Shown piece by piece: positions 1 through 8,549 of a stretch of 40,780 nt of DNA. A program made the translations under genes and the position numbers. The notes below the pieces were generated by a model that worked only from the letters and a program-made list of their open reading frames with translations, ran no database searches and was not told the DNA's origin. Positions within the stretch are counted from its first letter, which is position 1. Every line of letters begins with the position of its first letter. Source of the stretch: Alphaproteobacteria bacterium (GTDB lineage: Bacteria > Pseudomonadota > Alphaproteobacteria > Micropepsales > Micropepsaceae); the NCBI GenBank assembly GCA_009693985.1, contig SHWE01000017.1:1-40780 (forward strand), given 5' to 3'.

Positions 1-445
1 TGATGGTGCGGCGGACGTCCTCCGACATTTCGGCCCACATCAGCTTTTCCGTGAAATCGGGCGCCGGCGCGATCAGAAGCAGCCCCGCGACTTTCGCAGG
101 GTTTGCGCGCGCCAGCAGTAGCGCGATCCAGCCGCCCATGCTGGAGCCGACCAGGATTTGCGGTCCCTCGCAGAGCCGGTCGAGCACATCGGCCGCATCA
201 TCCCGCCACAGGCCGATCGTACCATCGCGAAATTCGCCGGAACTGGCGCCGTGGCCGGAATAGTCAAAGCGCAAATATGCGCGCTCCCGTGCTTGCGCCC
301 ATTCGTCAAGCGCTTGGGCCTTGGTGCCCATCATGTCGGAATGGAAGCCGCCCAGCCACAACACGCCGGGGCGCTTCCCGCCGCGCTTCAAATAGGCGAT
401 GGTCTGGCCGCCCTCGCGGGTGAATGTCTCGTTTCCCATCGCCAT
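1..445 (-). CDS. alpha/beta hydrolase, C-terminal part outside window
   Basis: The first 148 codons of an alpha/beta-hydrolase gene, read leftward and running off the window edge. An early LWLGGFHSDMMG segment fits the oxyanion-hole strand, FDYSGHGASSG follows, and GSSMGGWIALLLA carries the nucleophilic serine elbow; the acid and histidine would lie beyond position 1. The sequence resembles the short ABHD10-like hydrolases found beside thrS in alphaproteobacteria, but the substrate is unknown. Two in-frame ATGs are possible, at 445 and 439. The upstream one shares its CATG with the ATG of the divergent glycosyltransferase at 444, so there is almost no room for separate promoters between the two start codons. 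No signal peptide is visible, so it is probably cytoplasmic. Class assignment is firm; exact start and substrate are not. Confidence 0.8.
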   Translation of the reverse strand, partial: MAMGNETFTREGGQTIAYLKRGGKRPGVLWLGGFHSDMMGTKAQALDEWAQARERAYLRFDYSGHGASSGEFRDGTIGLWRDDAADVLDRLCEGPQILVGSSMGGWIALLLARANPAKVAGLLLIAPAPDFTEKLMWAEMSEDVRRTI

Positions 446-1658
446 GCCTAGAACGGTGCCCACGAAACTGTCCACCGACCATAACAAAGCAGGCGCGCGT
501 TCCGTGCTCCAAATCGTGCCCTCGCTGGATGCGGGCGGGGCGGAGCGCACCACCATCGACATCGCACGCGCGCTGCGGGAAGCGGGCTGGACGGCGCTGG
601 TCGCAAGCGAGGGCGGCCGCCTCGAAGGCGAATTGGCGGCCACAGGCGCCGAGCTGATCCGCCTGCCCGTCGCGTCGAAGAACCCGCGAACCGTCTACGC
701 CAATGCCGCGCGCCTCGCCGATCTTATCCGTACACGGAATATATCGCTGGTCCATGCGCGCTCGCGCGGCCCCGCTTGGAGCGCGTTGATGGCCGCGCGC
801 CGGACGAACATTCCCTTCGTCACCACCTATCACGGCATTTACAACGCGAAGGGTCCGCTCAAGCGCTGGTACAATTCGGTGATGGCGCGAGGCGATGCGG
901 TGATCGCCAATTCGGAGTGGACCGCAAACCACATCCGCAAGACCTATCCTTCCGCGGATAAGCGTCTGGTCGTCATTCCGCGCGGGCTAGACCTCGACCA
1001 ATTCGATCCCGGCAATGTCGCACCCGAACGGATAGCGCGGATGCGTCAGAGCTGGGGCATTGGCGCAGGCGAACGCGTGGTCCTGCTGCCCGGCCGGCTG
1101 GCGCGCTGGAAAGGGCAACTCGTCTTGCTCGACGCACTGCATCGCCTGCGGCAGCACAACCTCTTCCCGCCAGGGACACGCGCGGTCATCGCCGGTGACG
1201 CGCAGACGCGCGATTCATATCGAGATGAAATCCGTCAGGCGATCACAAGCCATGGGCTCGACGGCATGGCCGTGCTCTCCGATCATCTGACCGATATGCC
1301 GGCGGCCTATCTCGCGGCCCATATCGTGGTCTCGGCCTCGACCGATCCGGAAGCTTTCGGGCGCGTCGCCCCCGAAGCCGCCGCGATGGGCCGTCCCGTC
1401 ATCGCCACCGACCATGGCGGCGCGCGGGAGACCGTATTGGCTGGGACGAGCGGGCTCCTCACCCCGCCGGGGGACGCCGCCGCGCTGGCCGACGCGCTCG
1501 CCGGCCTCCTCGCCCGCACCCCCGAACGCTTGGCCGCCATGGGCCAAAGCGGGCGCGCCCATGTGCGGGACCGCTTCACCGTCACCCGCATGTGCGCCGA
1601 CACGCTTGGCGTCTACCGCCGCCTGATCGAGGAAAGAATTCACCATGGCCGGGCTTGA
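444..1658 (+). CDS. GT4-family glycosyltransferase
   Basis: A 404-residue GT-B-fold glycosyltransferase. The N-terminal domain opens with VLQIVPSLDAGGAERTTID, the usual GT4 strand and glycine loop. The C-terminal nucleotide-sugar domain contains VVLLPGRLARWKGQ and an E-x7-E-type motif (DPEAFGRVAPEAAAMGRPVI) that holds the donor sugar. It probably transfers a sugar from a nucleotide donor to a cell-envelope glycan or lipid at the inner face of the membrane; donor and acceptor cannot be read. I chose ATG 444 because the open frame upstream (to 399) lies inside the divergent hydrolase. The last codons (HHGRA and the stop) are supplied by the palindromic repeat that begins at 1641, so the natural C-terminus has probably been replaced. 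The gene lies 106 bp upstream of thrS in the same direction. Confidence 0.85.
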   Translation: MPRTVPTKLSTDHNKAGARSVLQIVPSLDAGGAERTTIDIARALREAGWTALVASEGGRLEGELAATGAELIRLPVASKNPRTVYANAARLADLIRTRNISLVHARSRGPAWSALMAARRTNIPFVTTYHGIYNAKGPLKRWYNSVMARGDAVIANSEWTANHIRKTYPSADKRLVVIPRGLDLDQFDPGNVAPERIARMRQSWGIGAGERVVLLPGRLARWKGQLVLLDALHRLRQHNLFPPGTRAVIAGDAQTRDSYRDEIRQAITSHGLDGMAVLSDHLTDMPAAYLAAHIVVSASTDPEAFGRVAPEAAAMGRPVIATDHGGARETVLAGTSGLLTPPGDAAALADALAGLLARTPERLAAMGQSGRAHVRDRFTVTRMCADTLGVYRRLIEERIHHGRA

Positions 1659-1745
1659 CCCGGCCATCCAACTTCTCACAAACAGTCATGTGGGCCGCGC
1701 CGACGCGCGGCCACTGGGTGGCCGGCTCGGAGGCCAGCCATGGTG
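1641..1745. repeat. type A palindromic intergenic repeat, copy 1
   Basis: About 105 bp bounded by CACCATGG (1641-1648) and its exact inverse CCATGGTG (1738-1745). The left arm folds on itself as GGCCGGG-cttga-CCCGGCC. Copies 2 and 3 at 31222 and 37440 share the outer ends and the left hairpin, but their centre differs from this one. This copy overlaps the last codons and stop of the glycosyltransferase gene and fills the space before thrS. Confidence 0.85.
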
Positions 1746-1764
1746 AAATAATTGGAGAAAACCC

Positions 1765-3711
1765 GTGTCTAGCGCCGCACCAGGACCGAACGTGAACATC
1801 ACCCTGCCCGACGGCAAGGTGCTGACTTTCACGCGCGGCGTGACCGGCGCGGAGATTGCGGCGGCCATCGGCCCCGGCCTCGCCAAGGCGGCGCTAATCC
1901 TGGAGGTCGACGGCCAGGAATGGGACCTGTTCCGGCCCATCGAACAGGACGCCCGCATCCGCATCGTCACCAGACGCGACGATAAGGCGCTTACGCTGAT
2001 CCGCCACGATGCGGCGCATCTGCTCGCCATGGCGGTGCAGGAGCTTTACCCCGGCACCCAGGTCACCATCGGCCCCGCCATCGAGGACGGCTTCTATTAC
2101 GATTTCGCCCGCGATACGCCGTTCCACCCGGACGATCTGCCTAGAATCGAAGCCAGGATGCGCGAGATCGTCAAACAGGCGCGCCCGACCCGGCGCGAAG
2201 TGTGGCCGCGCGACAAGGCGGTGCAGCACTTCAAGGACATCGGCGAGAAATTCAAAGCCGAGTTGATCGAGAGCATTCCCTCGAACGAGGACGTCTCGAT
2301 CTATTATCACGGCGATTGGCACGACCTCTGCCGCGGGCCCCATTTCCGCACCACCGCCGAGATCGGCGACGCCTTCAAGCTGACCAAGATCTCGGGCGCC
2401 TATTGGCGCGGCGACGCCAAGAACGCGCAGCTTCAGCGCATCTACGGCACCGCCTGGCGCGACCAGAAGGAGCTCGACGCCTATCTCCAGCGCATCGAGG
2501 AAGCCGAGAAACGCGACCACCGCAAATTGGGCCGCGAGATGAACCTCTTCCACATGCAGGAAGAAGCGGTCGGCCAGGTGTTCTGGCATCCCAAGGGCTT
2601 CGCGCTTTTCAACAGTTTGCGGAACTATATCCGCCGCAAGCTCGACGCCGCCGATTATCAGGAGGTGATGACGCCGCTCATCCTCGACCGCAAGCTTTGG
2701 GAGCAGTCGGGCCATTGGGAGAATTACCGCGAGCATATGTTCGTCGCCGAAGTCGAGGACGAGAAGAAGACGCTTGCCGTCAAGCCGATGAGCTGCCCCG
2801 GCCATGTGCTGATCTTCAAGCAGGGCACCAAATCCTATCGCGAGCTGCCTTTGCGTATGGCGGAGTTCGGCTCCTGCCACCGCTATGAGCCGTCGGGCGC
2901 GCTGCACGGCATCATGCGCGTGCGCGGCTTCACTCAGGACGATGCGCATATCTTCTGCACCCACGAACAGATCACCGGCGAGACAGCCTCGTTCTGCCGG
3001 TTGTTGATGGCGATCTATCGCGACCTCGGCTTCGAGGATGTGCGGGTCAAGCTGGCGACGCGGCCCGCCAACCGCATCGGCAGCGACGCGGTATGGGACC
3101 AGGCGGAAGCGGCGCTGAAAGCGGCGACCGAAGAGGCGCAGCTTGCCTATCAGCTCAATCCCGGCGAAGGCGCCTTCTACGGGCCCAAGCTCGAATTCGT
3201 GTTGCGCGATTCCATCGGGCGCGATTGGCAGTGCGGCACGCTGCAAGTCGATTTCAACACCGCCGCGCGGCTGGACGCGGCCTACGTCGCCGAAGACGGC
3301 GCCAAGCACCCGCCGGTCATGCTGCACCGCGCGATCCTCGGCTCACTGGAGCGCTTCCTCGGCGTGCTGATCGAGCATTACGCGGGGAAGTTCCCGCTGT
3401 GGCTTTCGCCGGTCCAGGCCGTGGTCGCGACCATCGTTTCGGACGCCGATTCATATGCTCGGGAGGCGACCGCCGAGCTGCGCGCCGCGGGGCTTCGGGT
3501 CGAAAGCGACCTCCGTAACGAAAAAATCAACTACAAGGTGCGGGAACACGCGTTGTCGAAAGTGCCGTATTTGCTGGTCGCCGGGCGCCGGGAGGCGGAA
3601 AACCGCACGCTGACCGTCCGCCGGCTGGGGACGGAGGCGCAAGAAAACCTTGCGTTAAGCGCCGTCATTTCTATGCTTAAGGCGGAAGCGGTTCCCCCGG
3701 ACCTCAAATGA
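1765..3711 (+). CDS. thrS: threonyl-tRNA synthetase
   Basis: A class II aminoacyl-tRNA synthetase that charges tRNA-Thr in the cytoplasm; 648 residues, close to the usual bacterial length. An N-terminal TGS domain (about residues 1-65) is followed by the editing domain, whose [11 protein letters not shown] segment carries the HxxxH zinc-type motif. The catalytic core has MSCPGH (zinc-binding Cys), [15 protein letters not shown] (motif 2) and [13 protein letters not shown] (motif 3). A C-terminal anticodon-binding domain ends the protein. The GTG start at 1765 is set by GGAG at 1754-1757, seven bases upstream. infC follows 153 bp downstream in the same direction, the order seen in many proteobacteria. 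No tRNA-like operator was recognised in the leader, which is largely filled by the type A repeat. Confidence 0.97.
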   Translation: MSSAAPGPNVNITLPDGKVLTFTRGVTGAEIAAAIGPGLAKAALILEVDGQEWDLFRPIEQDARIRIVTRRDDKALTLIRHDAAHLLAMAVQELYPGTQVTIGPAIEDGFYYDFARDTPFHPDDLPRIEARMREIVKQARPTRREVWPRDKAVQHFKDIGEKFKAELIESIPSNEDVSIYYHGDWHDLCRGPHFRTTAEIGDAFKLTKISGAYWRGDAKNAQLQRIYGTAWRDQKELDAYLQRIEEAEKRDHRKLGREMNLFHMQEEAVGQVFWHPKGFALFNSLRNYIRRKLDAADYQEVMTPLILDRKLWEQSGHWENYREHMFVAEVEDEKKTLAVKPMSCPGHVLIFKQGTKSYRELPLRMAEFGSCHRYEPSGALHGIMRVRGFTQDDAHIFCTHEQITGETASFCRLLMAIYRDLGFEDVRVKLATRPANRIGSDAVWDQAEAALKAATEEAQLAYQLNPGEGAFYGPKLEFVLRDSIGRDWQCGTLQVDFNTAARLDAAYVAEDGAKHPPVMLHRAILGSLERFLGVLIEHYAGKFPLWLSPVQAVVATIVSDADSYAREATAELRAAGLRVESDLRNEKINYKVREHALSKVPYLLVAGRREAENRTLTVRRLGTEAQENLALSAVISMLKAEAVPPDLK

Positions 3712-3852
3712 AACCGGAAAGCCGCTTCATGCGTATGGGAATAACCGGTCCCGGACGCGCCTGATCACGGAAGGACCCGCGCGCATTCCCGATGGAAACC
3801 CTGTCGCGCGGTCTCGATATCCGCGGCAGTGAAGCGCGTTGGGCCATTCAAT

Positions 3853-3867
3853 AAGGAGTTAGCCATA
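3853..3867 (+). promoter_or_regulatory. strong Shine-Dalgarno before an AUA start codon of infC
   Basis: AAGGAG at 3853-3858 lies six bases before an ATA codon at 3865. The in-frame upstream GTG (3829) would put this ribosome site inside the coding region. The protein's similarity to IF-3 begins just after ATA, so ATA (or less likely ATC at 3871) is the probable start. In E. coli infC begins with AUU, and IF-3 represses its own translation by rejecting such codons; the same feedback is expected here. Confidence 0.7.
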
Positions 3868-4407
3868 GCTATCAAGAAGTTCGCTCAACCGACGCCCCCG
3901 TCCAAGGACGGACCGCGCGTCAACACAGACATCAATTCTCGCACGATCCTGCTCATCGGAGCCGAAGGCGAGAAACATGGCGAGATCGGCATCGAAGAAG
4001 CCCTCGCCATGGCGGAGGAAAAGGGCTTCGATCTCGTCGAAGTTTCTCCGGGCACCAAGCCACCCGTCGTCAAAATGATGGACTACGGGAAATACAAATA
4101 CGAGCAGCAGAAGAAGTCCGCCGAAGCGCGCAAGCGCCAGAAGATCATCGAGATCAAAGAGATCAAGATGCGGCCGACCATCGACGACCACGATTACGAC
4201 ACCAAGATGCGCGCCATGAAGCGCTTCTTCGAGGAAGGCGACAAGGTCAAGGTGACCTTACGCTTCCGTGGCCGCGAGATGGCGCATCAGAACATCGGCA
4301 TGGAGCTGCTGAACCGTATCCAGAAGGAGACGGACAGCTTCGCCAAGATCGAGCAATATCCAAGGCTCGAGGGGCGCCAGATGCAGATGGTCCTGGCGCC
4401 GCGCTAG
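3865..4407 (+). CDS. infC: translation initiation factor IF-3
   Basis: 180 residues. IF-3 binds the 30S subunit, prevents premature 50S joining and proofreads the start codon and initiator tRNA. The N-domain carries [15 protein letters not shown] and the [20 protein letters not shown] helix. A lysine-rich linker ([11 protein letters not shown]) leads to the C-domain with [31 protein letters not shown] and the terminal [12 protein letters not shown]. The start is taken as ATA 3865 because a strong Shine-Dalgarno precedes it. The gene follows thrS. The ribosomal genes rpmI and rplT, which often follow infC, are absent: its TAG stop is interlocked in a single CTAG with the stop of the convergent CoA-transferase gene, which marks the boundary between conserved core and catabolic genes. 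Confidence 0.95.
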   Translation: MAIKKFAQPTPPSKDGPRVNTDINSRTILLIGAEGEKHGEIGIEEALAMAEEKGFDLVEVSPGTKPPVVKMMDYGKYKYEQQKKSAEARKRQKIIEIKEIKMRPTIDDHDYDTKMRAMKRFFEEGDKVKVTLRFRGREMAHQNIGMELLNRIQKETDSFAKIEQYPRLEGRQMQMVLAPR

Positions 4408-5594
4408 ATCACGCCGTCGCGCTTGAACGCTGCGATCTCGGCATCGGAATAACCGATACCCTTGAGGACGCTTTGCGTGTCCTCGCCGAGCGCCGGCATC
4501 GGATCGAGACGGTCGGGGCTGGCGGAGAGATGCAGCGGCGAGGCCATCACCGGGATGGGCCCGACCGGCGAATCGATCTCGCGGATCATGTTGCGCGCCT
4601 TCATCTGCGGGTGCTCCAGCACCTCGCCGACGCCGTTCATCAGCCCGTGCGGCAGCCGCACCTTGTCGAGCCGGACGAGCCATTCCTCCGTCGGCTTGGT
4701 CTTGAAAATCGCGATCAGAATCTCGTCCAGCTCCTCGCGATTTTTCCGGCGGGCCGGCGTGTCCAGGAAGCGCGGATCGGAGAAAAGATCGGGCCGCTCG
4801 ATGACGCGGTGGCAGAAGACGTCCCAATCGGCCGGGCTCGCCACCGCGAGGCCGAAATATTTCCCGTCGCTCGCGAGATAGTGGCCATAGGGCGTGATGT
4901 ATTGGTGGCGCATGCCATAGCGCTTCGGTTCTTCGCCGTGATGCCAATAATGATGCGGGAAATAGCCGAGCCAGGACGAGGCGGTTTCGAACATCGAAAT
5001 ATCGACGGTCTGCCCCTCGCCCGTTTGTTCGCGTTGATAGAGCGCGGTCAAGATGCCGACGGCCGCATACATCGACGAGATCAGATCGGTGACGGAAACG
5101 CCCATCCGCGCGGGCGCATCCTCATAGCCCGTCGTCATCATCAGTCCGGCCTCGCCCTGGATCAGCGCGTCATAGGCCTTCTTGTCGCGATAGGGTCCGT
5201 CCTGGCCGTAACCCGATAGCGAGCAATAGATCAGGCGCGGATTGGCCTCGCGCAATTCCTTGGCGCCGAGGCCCATGCGTTCCGCCGCGCCGGGCGCGAA
5301 ATTCTCCAGCACCACGTCCGACTTCGCGGCCAGCCGTTGCAGGATTTCGCGCGCCGCCGGTTTCTTGACGTCGATGGCGAAGCTTTTCTTGTTGGCGCCG
5401 ATCCAGACGATGCCGGACGAGAGGCCCTTTACCGCTTTGTCCCAGCCGCGGATCACGTCGCCCGCGCCGGGGCGCTCGATCTTGATGACCTCCGCGCCCA
5501 TGTCGGCGAGAATCTTGGTCGCGTGCGGGCCGGAGAGCGAAGTCTCCAACGCCAGCACGCGCACGCCGGTAAGCGCACGCTTGGGTTCCGTCAT
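4404..5594 (-). CDS. CaiB/BaiF family III CoA-transferase
   Basis: 396 residues. Family III transferases move CoA between carboxylic acids through an aspartyl-CoA intermediate. The N-terminus has [20 protein letters not shown] and [11 protein letters not shown], the standard CoA-binding start. [31 protein letters not shown] and [10 protein letters not shown] follow, the last giving the likely catalytic Asp142. ATG 5594 is chosen because the MaoC stop overlaps it (ATGA); an upstream extension would lie inside that gene. It is the last gene of the minus-strand run and is translationally coupled to the MaoC hydratase. By context it may activate a C5 dicarboxylate such as itaconate or mesaconate, or citramalate, using succinyl-CoA or acetyl-CoA as donor; the substrate is inferred. 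Confidence 0.88.
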   Translation of the reverse strand: MTEPKRALTGVRVLALETSLSGPHATKILADMGAEVIKIERPGAGDVIRGWDKAVKGLSSGIVWIGANKKSFAIDVKKPAAREILQRLAAKSDVVLENFAPGAAERMGLGAKELREANPRLIYCSLSGYGQDGPYRDKKAYDALIQGEAGLMMTTGYEDAPARMGVSVTDLISSMYAAVGILTALYQREQTGEGQTVDISMFETASSWLGYFPHHYWHHGEEPKRYGMRHQYITPYGHYLASDGKYFGLAVASPADWDVFCHRVIERPDLFSDPRFLDTPARRKNREELDEILIAIFKTKPTEEWLVRLDKVRLPHGLMNGVGEVLEHPQMKARNMIREIDSPVGPIPVMASPLHLSASPDRLDPMPALGEDTQSVLKGIGYSDAEIAAFKRDGVI

Positions 5595-6091
5595 TCTTTG
5601 ATCTCTGGAAAAAGGTCTTTCACCGGCGCGTGCGCTTTTTTCCACACCATGACGCTGCGGACGTAATCGATCACCACCTTGCCGTCCTGCTGAACGCCGC
5701 GCGTGCGCACCTTGATGATACCCCATTGGGGCTTCGATTTGGATTCGCGTCTATCCACCACTTCGGATTCCGAATAGAGCGTGTCGCCGGCGAACAGCGG
5801 ATTGGGCAAGGTGATCTGATCCCAGCCTAGCGCGAAGCCGTTCTCGCTGACATCGGCGACACCCATGCCGGTAACGATGGCGAGCGTGAGCGCCGAATTG
5901 ATCAGGCATTTGCCGAATTCGGTGCGCTTGCCGTAGTCGTTGTTGAAATGGATCTGGTTGGTGTTGTTGGTCAGCAGCGTGAACCAGATATTGTCGTTCT
6001 CCGTCACCGTGCGTCCGAGGCGGCAGCGATAGACATCGCCGACCGTGAAGTCCTCGAAGTAACGCCCTTCCCAACCCTGTTTGACGGCCAT
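5591..6091 (-). CDS. MaoC-like enoyl-CoA hydratase, itaconyl/mesaconyl-CoA type
   Basis: 166 residues with a single hot-dog hydratase fold. The active-site segment reads NTNQIHFN, with His48 present but Asn43 where most MaoC enzymes have the Asp of D-x-N-P-x-H. The stretch TEFGKCLINSALTLAIVTG, then GWDQITLPNPLFAGDTLYSE and SKSKPQWGIIKVRTRG, matches from memory the subfamily next to CitE-like lyases in itaconate and mesaconate pathways, where it hydrates the enoyl-CoA to a 2- or 3-hydroxyacyl-CoA. It overlaps the CoA-transferase gene by four bases (ATGA). A type B repeat ends 11 bp upstream of its start. The GGAGAGG ribosome site lies between repeat and ATG. Family is clear; substrate comes from context. 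Confidence 0.85.
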   Translation of the reverse strand: MAVKQGWEGRYFEDFTVGDVYRCRLGRTVTENDNIWFTLLTNNTNQIHFNNDYGKRTEFGKCLINSALTLAIVTGMGVADVSENGFALGWDQITLPNPLFAGDTLYSESEVVDRRESKSKPQWGIIKVRTRGVQQDGKVVIDYVRSVMVWKKAHAPVKDLFPEIKE

Positions 6092-6102
6092 CTACCTCTC
6101 CA

Positions 6103-6201
6103 TGTCATGGCCCGACTTGATCGGGCCATCCATCCGGCGCATGTCCATGCCCCGCTTGAAACCTTCATCGCCTGGATGGCCCGCTTTCGCGGGCCATGAC
6201 A
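6103..6201. repeat. type B palindromic intergenic repeat, copy 1
   Basis: About 99 bp bounded by TGTCATGG (6103) and inverse CCATGACA (6194-6201). Each end forms its own strong hairpin: GGCCCGA-ctt-gaTCGGGCC on the left and GGCCCGC-tttc-GCGGGCC on the right. It lies between the CitE-like and MaoC genes of one transcription run, so its hairpins would be in the mRNA and could alter RNA stability or downstream expression. A near-identical copy is at 10485. Confidence 0.85.
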
Positions 6202-6216
6202 CTGAAGGTTTATAAT

Positions 6217-7134
6217 TCACGCCACGCCTAACATCTTCGCCAGCGCCACTGTTTGGCGGGCGCGGTCGACAATGGGGTAATCCAGCAATTGCCCGCGGAA
6301 TTGGATCGCGCCCAATCCCTTCGCGCGCGCTTCGTCGAACGCCGCCAGCACCGCGCTGGCATATTCGATGTCTTCCTTGGCCGGCGTGAAGGCGTTATTG
6401 GCGATGTCGATCTGGTTCGGATGGATGATCGAGATCGCGGTCATGCCGAGACGGCGTGCCTGTATGGCGAAACGCTTGGCGCCTTCGGGATCGTTGAGAT
6501 CGACCCACACGCCGTCCACCGCCTGGATGTGCGCCGCCGCGCAGGCCGTCGCGATGTGCGAACGCGCATAGATGAGATCGATGGATTCGCCCTCGCGGCG
6601 CACCGGCATGTTCATCTCGCGGGTGAAATCTTCGGTGCCGAACATCAGGCCCATGATGCGGGGCGACGACGACGCGATCGGATAGGCGTTGAAGAGGCCG
6701 ATCGGGCTTTCAATGGCGACCAGCAGCTTCACCGAGCCGCCCGGCATGTGGCGGGCCACTTCCGCGCGGCCGAGTTCGTCTTCGACGATACGCACCTGAT
6801 CGATCGTGTCGACCTTCGGCACCACGAGGCCCTCGAGGCCGGGACGCACCACCGCCTTGATATCCTCGATGAAGCGTTGCGAGCCCACCTGATTGACGCG
6901 CACATAGCGCATGGGCGTGCGATAGGTCGGATCGGCTTTCAGACGCTCGGCCACCGCATCGAGCGACGCGCCGATCTGGCGGCGGGCGTTTTCCTTTTCC
7001 GCCGGCGCGACGCCGTCCTCGATGTCCATCATGATGGCATCGACGGGAAGCGTCAGCGCCTTGTCGATCATGCGCTGGCGCTCGCCCGGCACAAACATCC
7101 AGGAACGGAGCAAGCGTTTGGGTTGTTCAGTCAT
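6217..7134 (-). CDS. CitE-like / HpcH-HpaI family C-C lyase (citramalyl- or malyl-CoA lyase type)
   Basis: 305 residues, a Mg-dependent TIM-barrel lyase that splits hydroxyacyl-CoAs such as (S)-citramalyl-CoA or malyl-CoA by retro-aldol/Claisen chemistry. Diagnostic residues are Arg79 in MRYVRVN, Glu142 in LLVAIESPIGL and Asp169 in FGTEDF, the metal and substrate ligands of the CitE/Mcl family. The MMDIEDGV segment near residue 37 is also typical. There is no phosphopantetheine partner (CitD) or CitF nearby, so it is a stand-alone CoA-ester lyase, not citrate lyase. It lies between the acyl-CoA dehydrogenase and MaoC genes. If the upstream steps produce citramalyl-CoA, its products are pyruvate and acetyl-CoA. 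A malyl- or methylmalyl-CoA substrate is an open alternative. Confidence 0.88.
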   Translation of the reverse strand: MTEQPKRLLRSWMFVPGERQRMIDKALTLPVDAIMMDIEDGVAPAEKENARRQIGASLDAVAERLKADPTYRTPMRYVRVNQVGSQRFIEDIKAVVRPGLEGLVVPKVDTIDQVRIVEDELGRAEVARHMPGGSVKLLVAIESPIGLFNAYPIASSSPRIMGLMFGTEDFTREMNMPVRREGESIDLIYARSHIATACAAAHIQAVDGVWVDLNDPEGAKRFAIQARRLGMTAISIIHPNQIDIANNAFTPAKEDIEYASAVLAAFDEARAKGLGAIQFRGQLLDYPIVDRARQTVALAKMLGVA

Positions 7135-7151
7135 TGCGATAATTCACCTGT

Positions 7152-7286
7152 TGTCATTCCCGGCCGAGCGATGAGCAGGCATCGCGAGGGGAAGGGAATC
7201 CATTCGTCACCGGATGCGGCTACCTGTCCCCATATGGATCCCCTTCCCTCGCGCAAACCTTCGGTTTGCACTCGCCGGGGATGACA
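7152..7286. repeat. type C palindromic intergenic repeat
   Basis: About 135 bp with imperfect outer ends TGTCATTCCCGGC (7152) and GCCGGGGATGACA (7274-7286). Inside, GAGGGGAAGGGAATCCAT pairs with ATGGATCCCCTTCCCTC, and a small GCAAACC-ttc-GGTTTGC hairpin sits at the right. The layout is a nested cruciform. It lies between the acyl-CoA dehydrogenase and lyase genes. It is a different family from types A and B, and only one copy is seen here. Confidence 0.8.
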
Positions 7287-7314
7287 AAGAGGGTAGAGCT
7301 TCATCCGTCGTTTC

Positions 7315-8469
7315 CTAATAGGATTTCGGCATGCCGAGAACGTTCTGGCCCAAAAACGCCAGCACCAGATTGTTGTTGATCGGCGCCGTCATATAGAGCC
7401 GCGTCTCGCGGAATTTGCGTTCGACATCGAATTCGCGCGCGAAGCCATAGCCGCCATGCGCGTCGATGCAGGCGTTGGCCGCTTCCCAGGCCGCTTCCGA
7501 CGCCAACAGCTTCGCCATGTTCGCTTCGGCGCCGCATTTCTCGCCGCGGTCGAATTTTTCGGCGGCGTCGTTGCGCATGCGGTCGGCCGCTTCGACATGG
7601 GCATAGGCCCGCGCCAGCGGGAATTGCACGCCCTGATTGGCGCCGATGGGTCTGCCGAACACCACGCGTTCGCTGGCATATTTGGCGCCCTTATCGACGA
7701 ACCAGCGTCCATCGCCGATGGCTTCGGAGGCGATCAGGATGCGTTCCGCGTTCCAGCCATCGATGATGTGGCGAAAGCCCATGCCTTCGGTGCCGACGAG
7801 ATTCTCGGCCGGCACTTCAACATTCTCGAAGAACAGGATGTTGGTGTGGTGGTTGAACATCATGTCCAAGGGCTGCACGTCGAGCTTGCCCTTGATGTCG
7901 CGCATATCGACGAGGAAGACGGAGAGTCCTTGCGTCTTGTCCTTGAGATCGGCGTAAGGCGTCGTGCGCGCCAGCAGCAGCATGAGGTCGGATTGCTTGA
8001 CGCGGGAAATGAAAATCTTTTGGCCGTTGACGATGTATTTGTCGCCCTTACGCTCGGCGCGGGTTTCGATTTTCGTTGTCTCCGACCCCGCATTGGGCTC
8101 GGTCACCGCGAAAGCCTGAAGGCGCAATTCACCGCTGGCGATTCCCGGCAGATAGCGGCGTTTCTGGTCCACGCTGCCATGCTTCAACAGCGTGCCCATC
8201 GTGTACATCTGGGCGTGACAGGCCAAACCATTACCCGGCGAGCGATTGATCTCTTCAAGGATGATCGAGGCTTCCATCAATCCCAGCCCGGCGCCGCCAT
8301 ATTCTTCCGGGATCAGCGCGGCCAAATAACCCGACGCCGTCAGCTCCTTGACGAAGGCTTGCGGGTATTCGCCGGCTGCGTCGATCTCGCGCCAATAGGC
8401 GTCCGGGAAGCCCGCGCAGATCTTGCGGATGGCTTCCCGGATCGCCTCTTGTTCTTCGCGCGATGCCAA
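7315..8469 (-). CDS. acyl-CoA dehydrogenase
   Basis: 384 residues, FAD enzyme of the acyl-CoA dehydrogenase family, which introduces an alpha,beta double bond into an acyl-CoA and passes electrons to ETF. N-terminal helices contain IPEEYGGAGLGLMEASIILEE. The flavin/substrate motif AFAVTEPNAGSETTKIETRA lies near residue 120, and the C-terminal domain has FGRPIGANQGVQFPLA and DAHGGYGFARE. The usual C-terminal catalytic Glu (YEGTxE) is replaced by TAPINNNL. Glu242 in WNAERILIA aligns with the helix-G catalytic base of isovaleryl-CoA and long-chain dehydrogenases, suggesting a branched or unusual acyl substrate. It sits upstream of the CitE-like lyase and may feed it an unsaturated dicarboxyl-CoA. 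At 384 residues it is far too short for methylsuccinyl-CoA dehydrogenase. Confidence 0.9.
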   Translation of the reverse strand: MASREEQEAIREAIRKICAGFPDAYWREIDAAGEYPQAFVKELTASGYLAALIPEEYGGAGLGLMEASIILEEINRSPGNGLACHAQMYTMGTLLKHGSVDQKRRYLPGIASGELRLQAFAVTEPNAGSETTKIETRAERKGDKYIVNGQKIFISRVKQSDLMLLLARTTPYADLKDKTQGLSVFLVDMRDIKGKLDVQPLDMMFNHHTNILFFENVEVPAENLVGTEGMGFRHIIDGWNAERILIASEAIGDGRWFVDKGAKYASERVVFGRPIGANQGVQFPLARAYAHVEAADRMRNDAAEKFDRGEKCGAEANMAKLLASEAAWEAANACIDAHGGYGFAREFDVERKFRETRLYMTAPINNNLVLAFLGQNVLGMPKSY

Positions 8470-8549
8470 AATCTAACTCCTATAAATAAAGCTTCCCAGT
8501 TCGATGTAGGCGGTCTTTGCGGCCGAAAGTCACCAGCGCCGGCGTTGAT

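Noticed and set aside
1894..3327. Long open frame antisense to thrS (477 codons)
   Set aside because: It mirrors the thrS reading frame of a GC-rich gene and shows no domain; thrS itself is certain.
3829..3864. GTG 3829 as the infC start
   Set aside because: It would make the strong AAGGAG at 3853 part of the coding sequence and add residues with no resemblance to IF-3.
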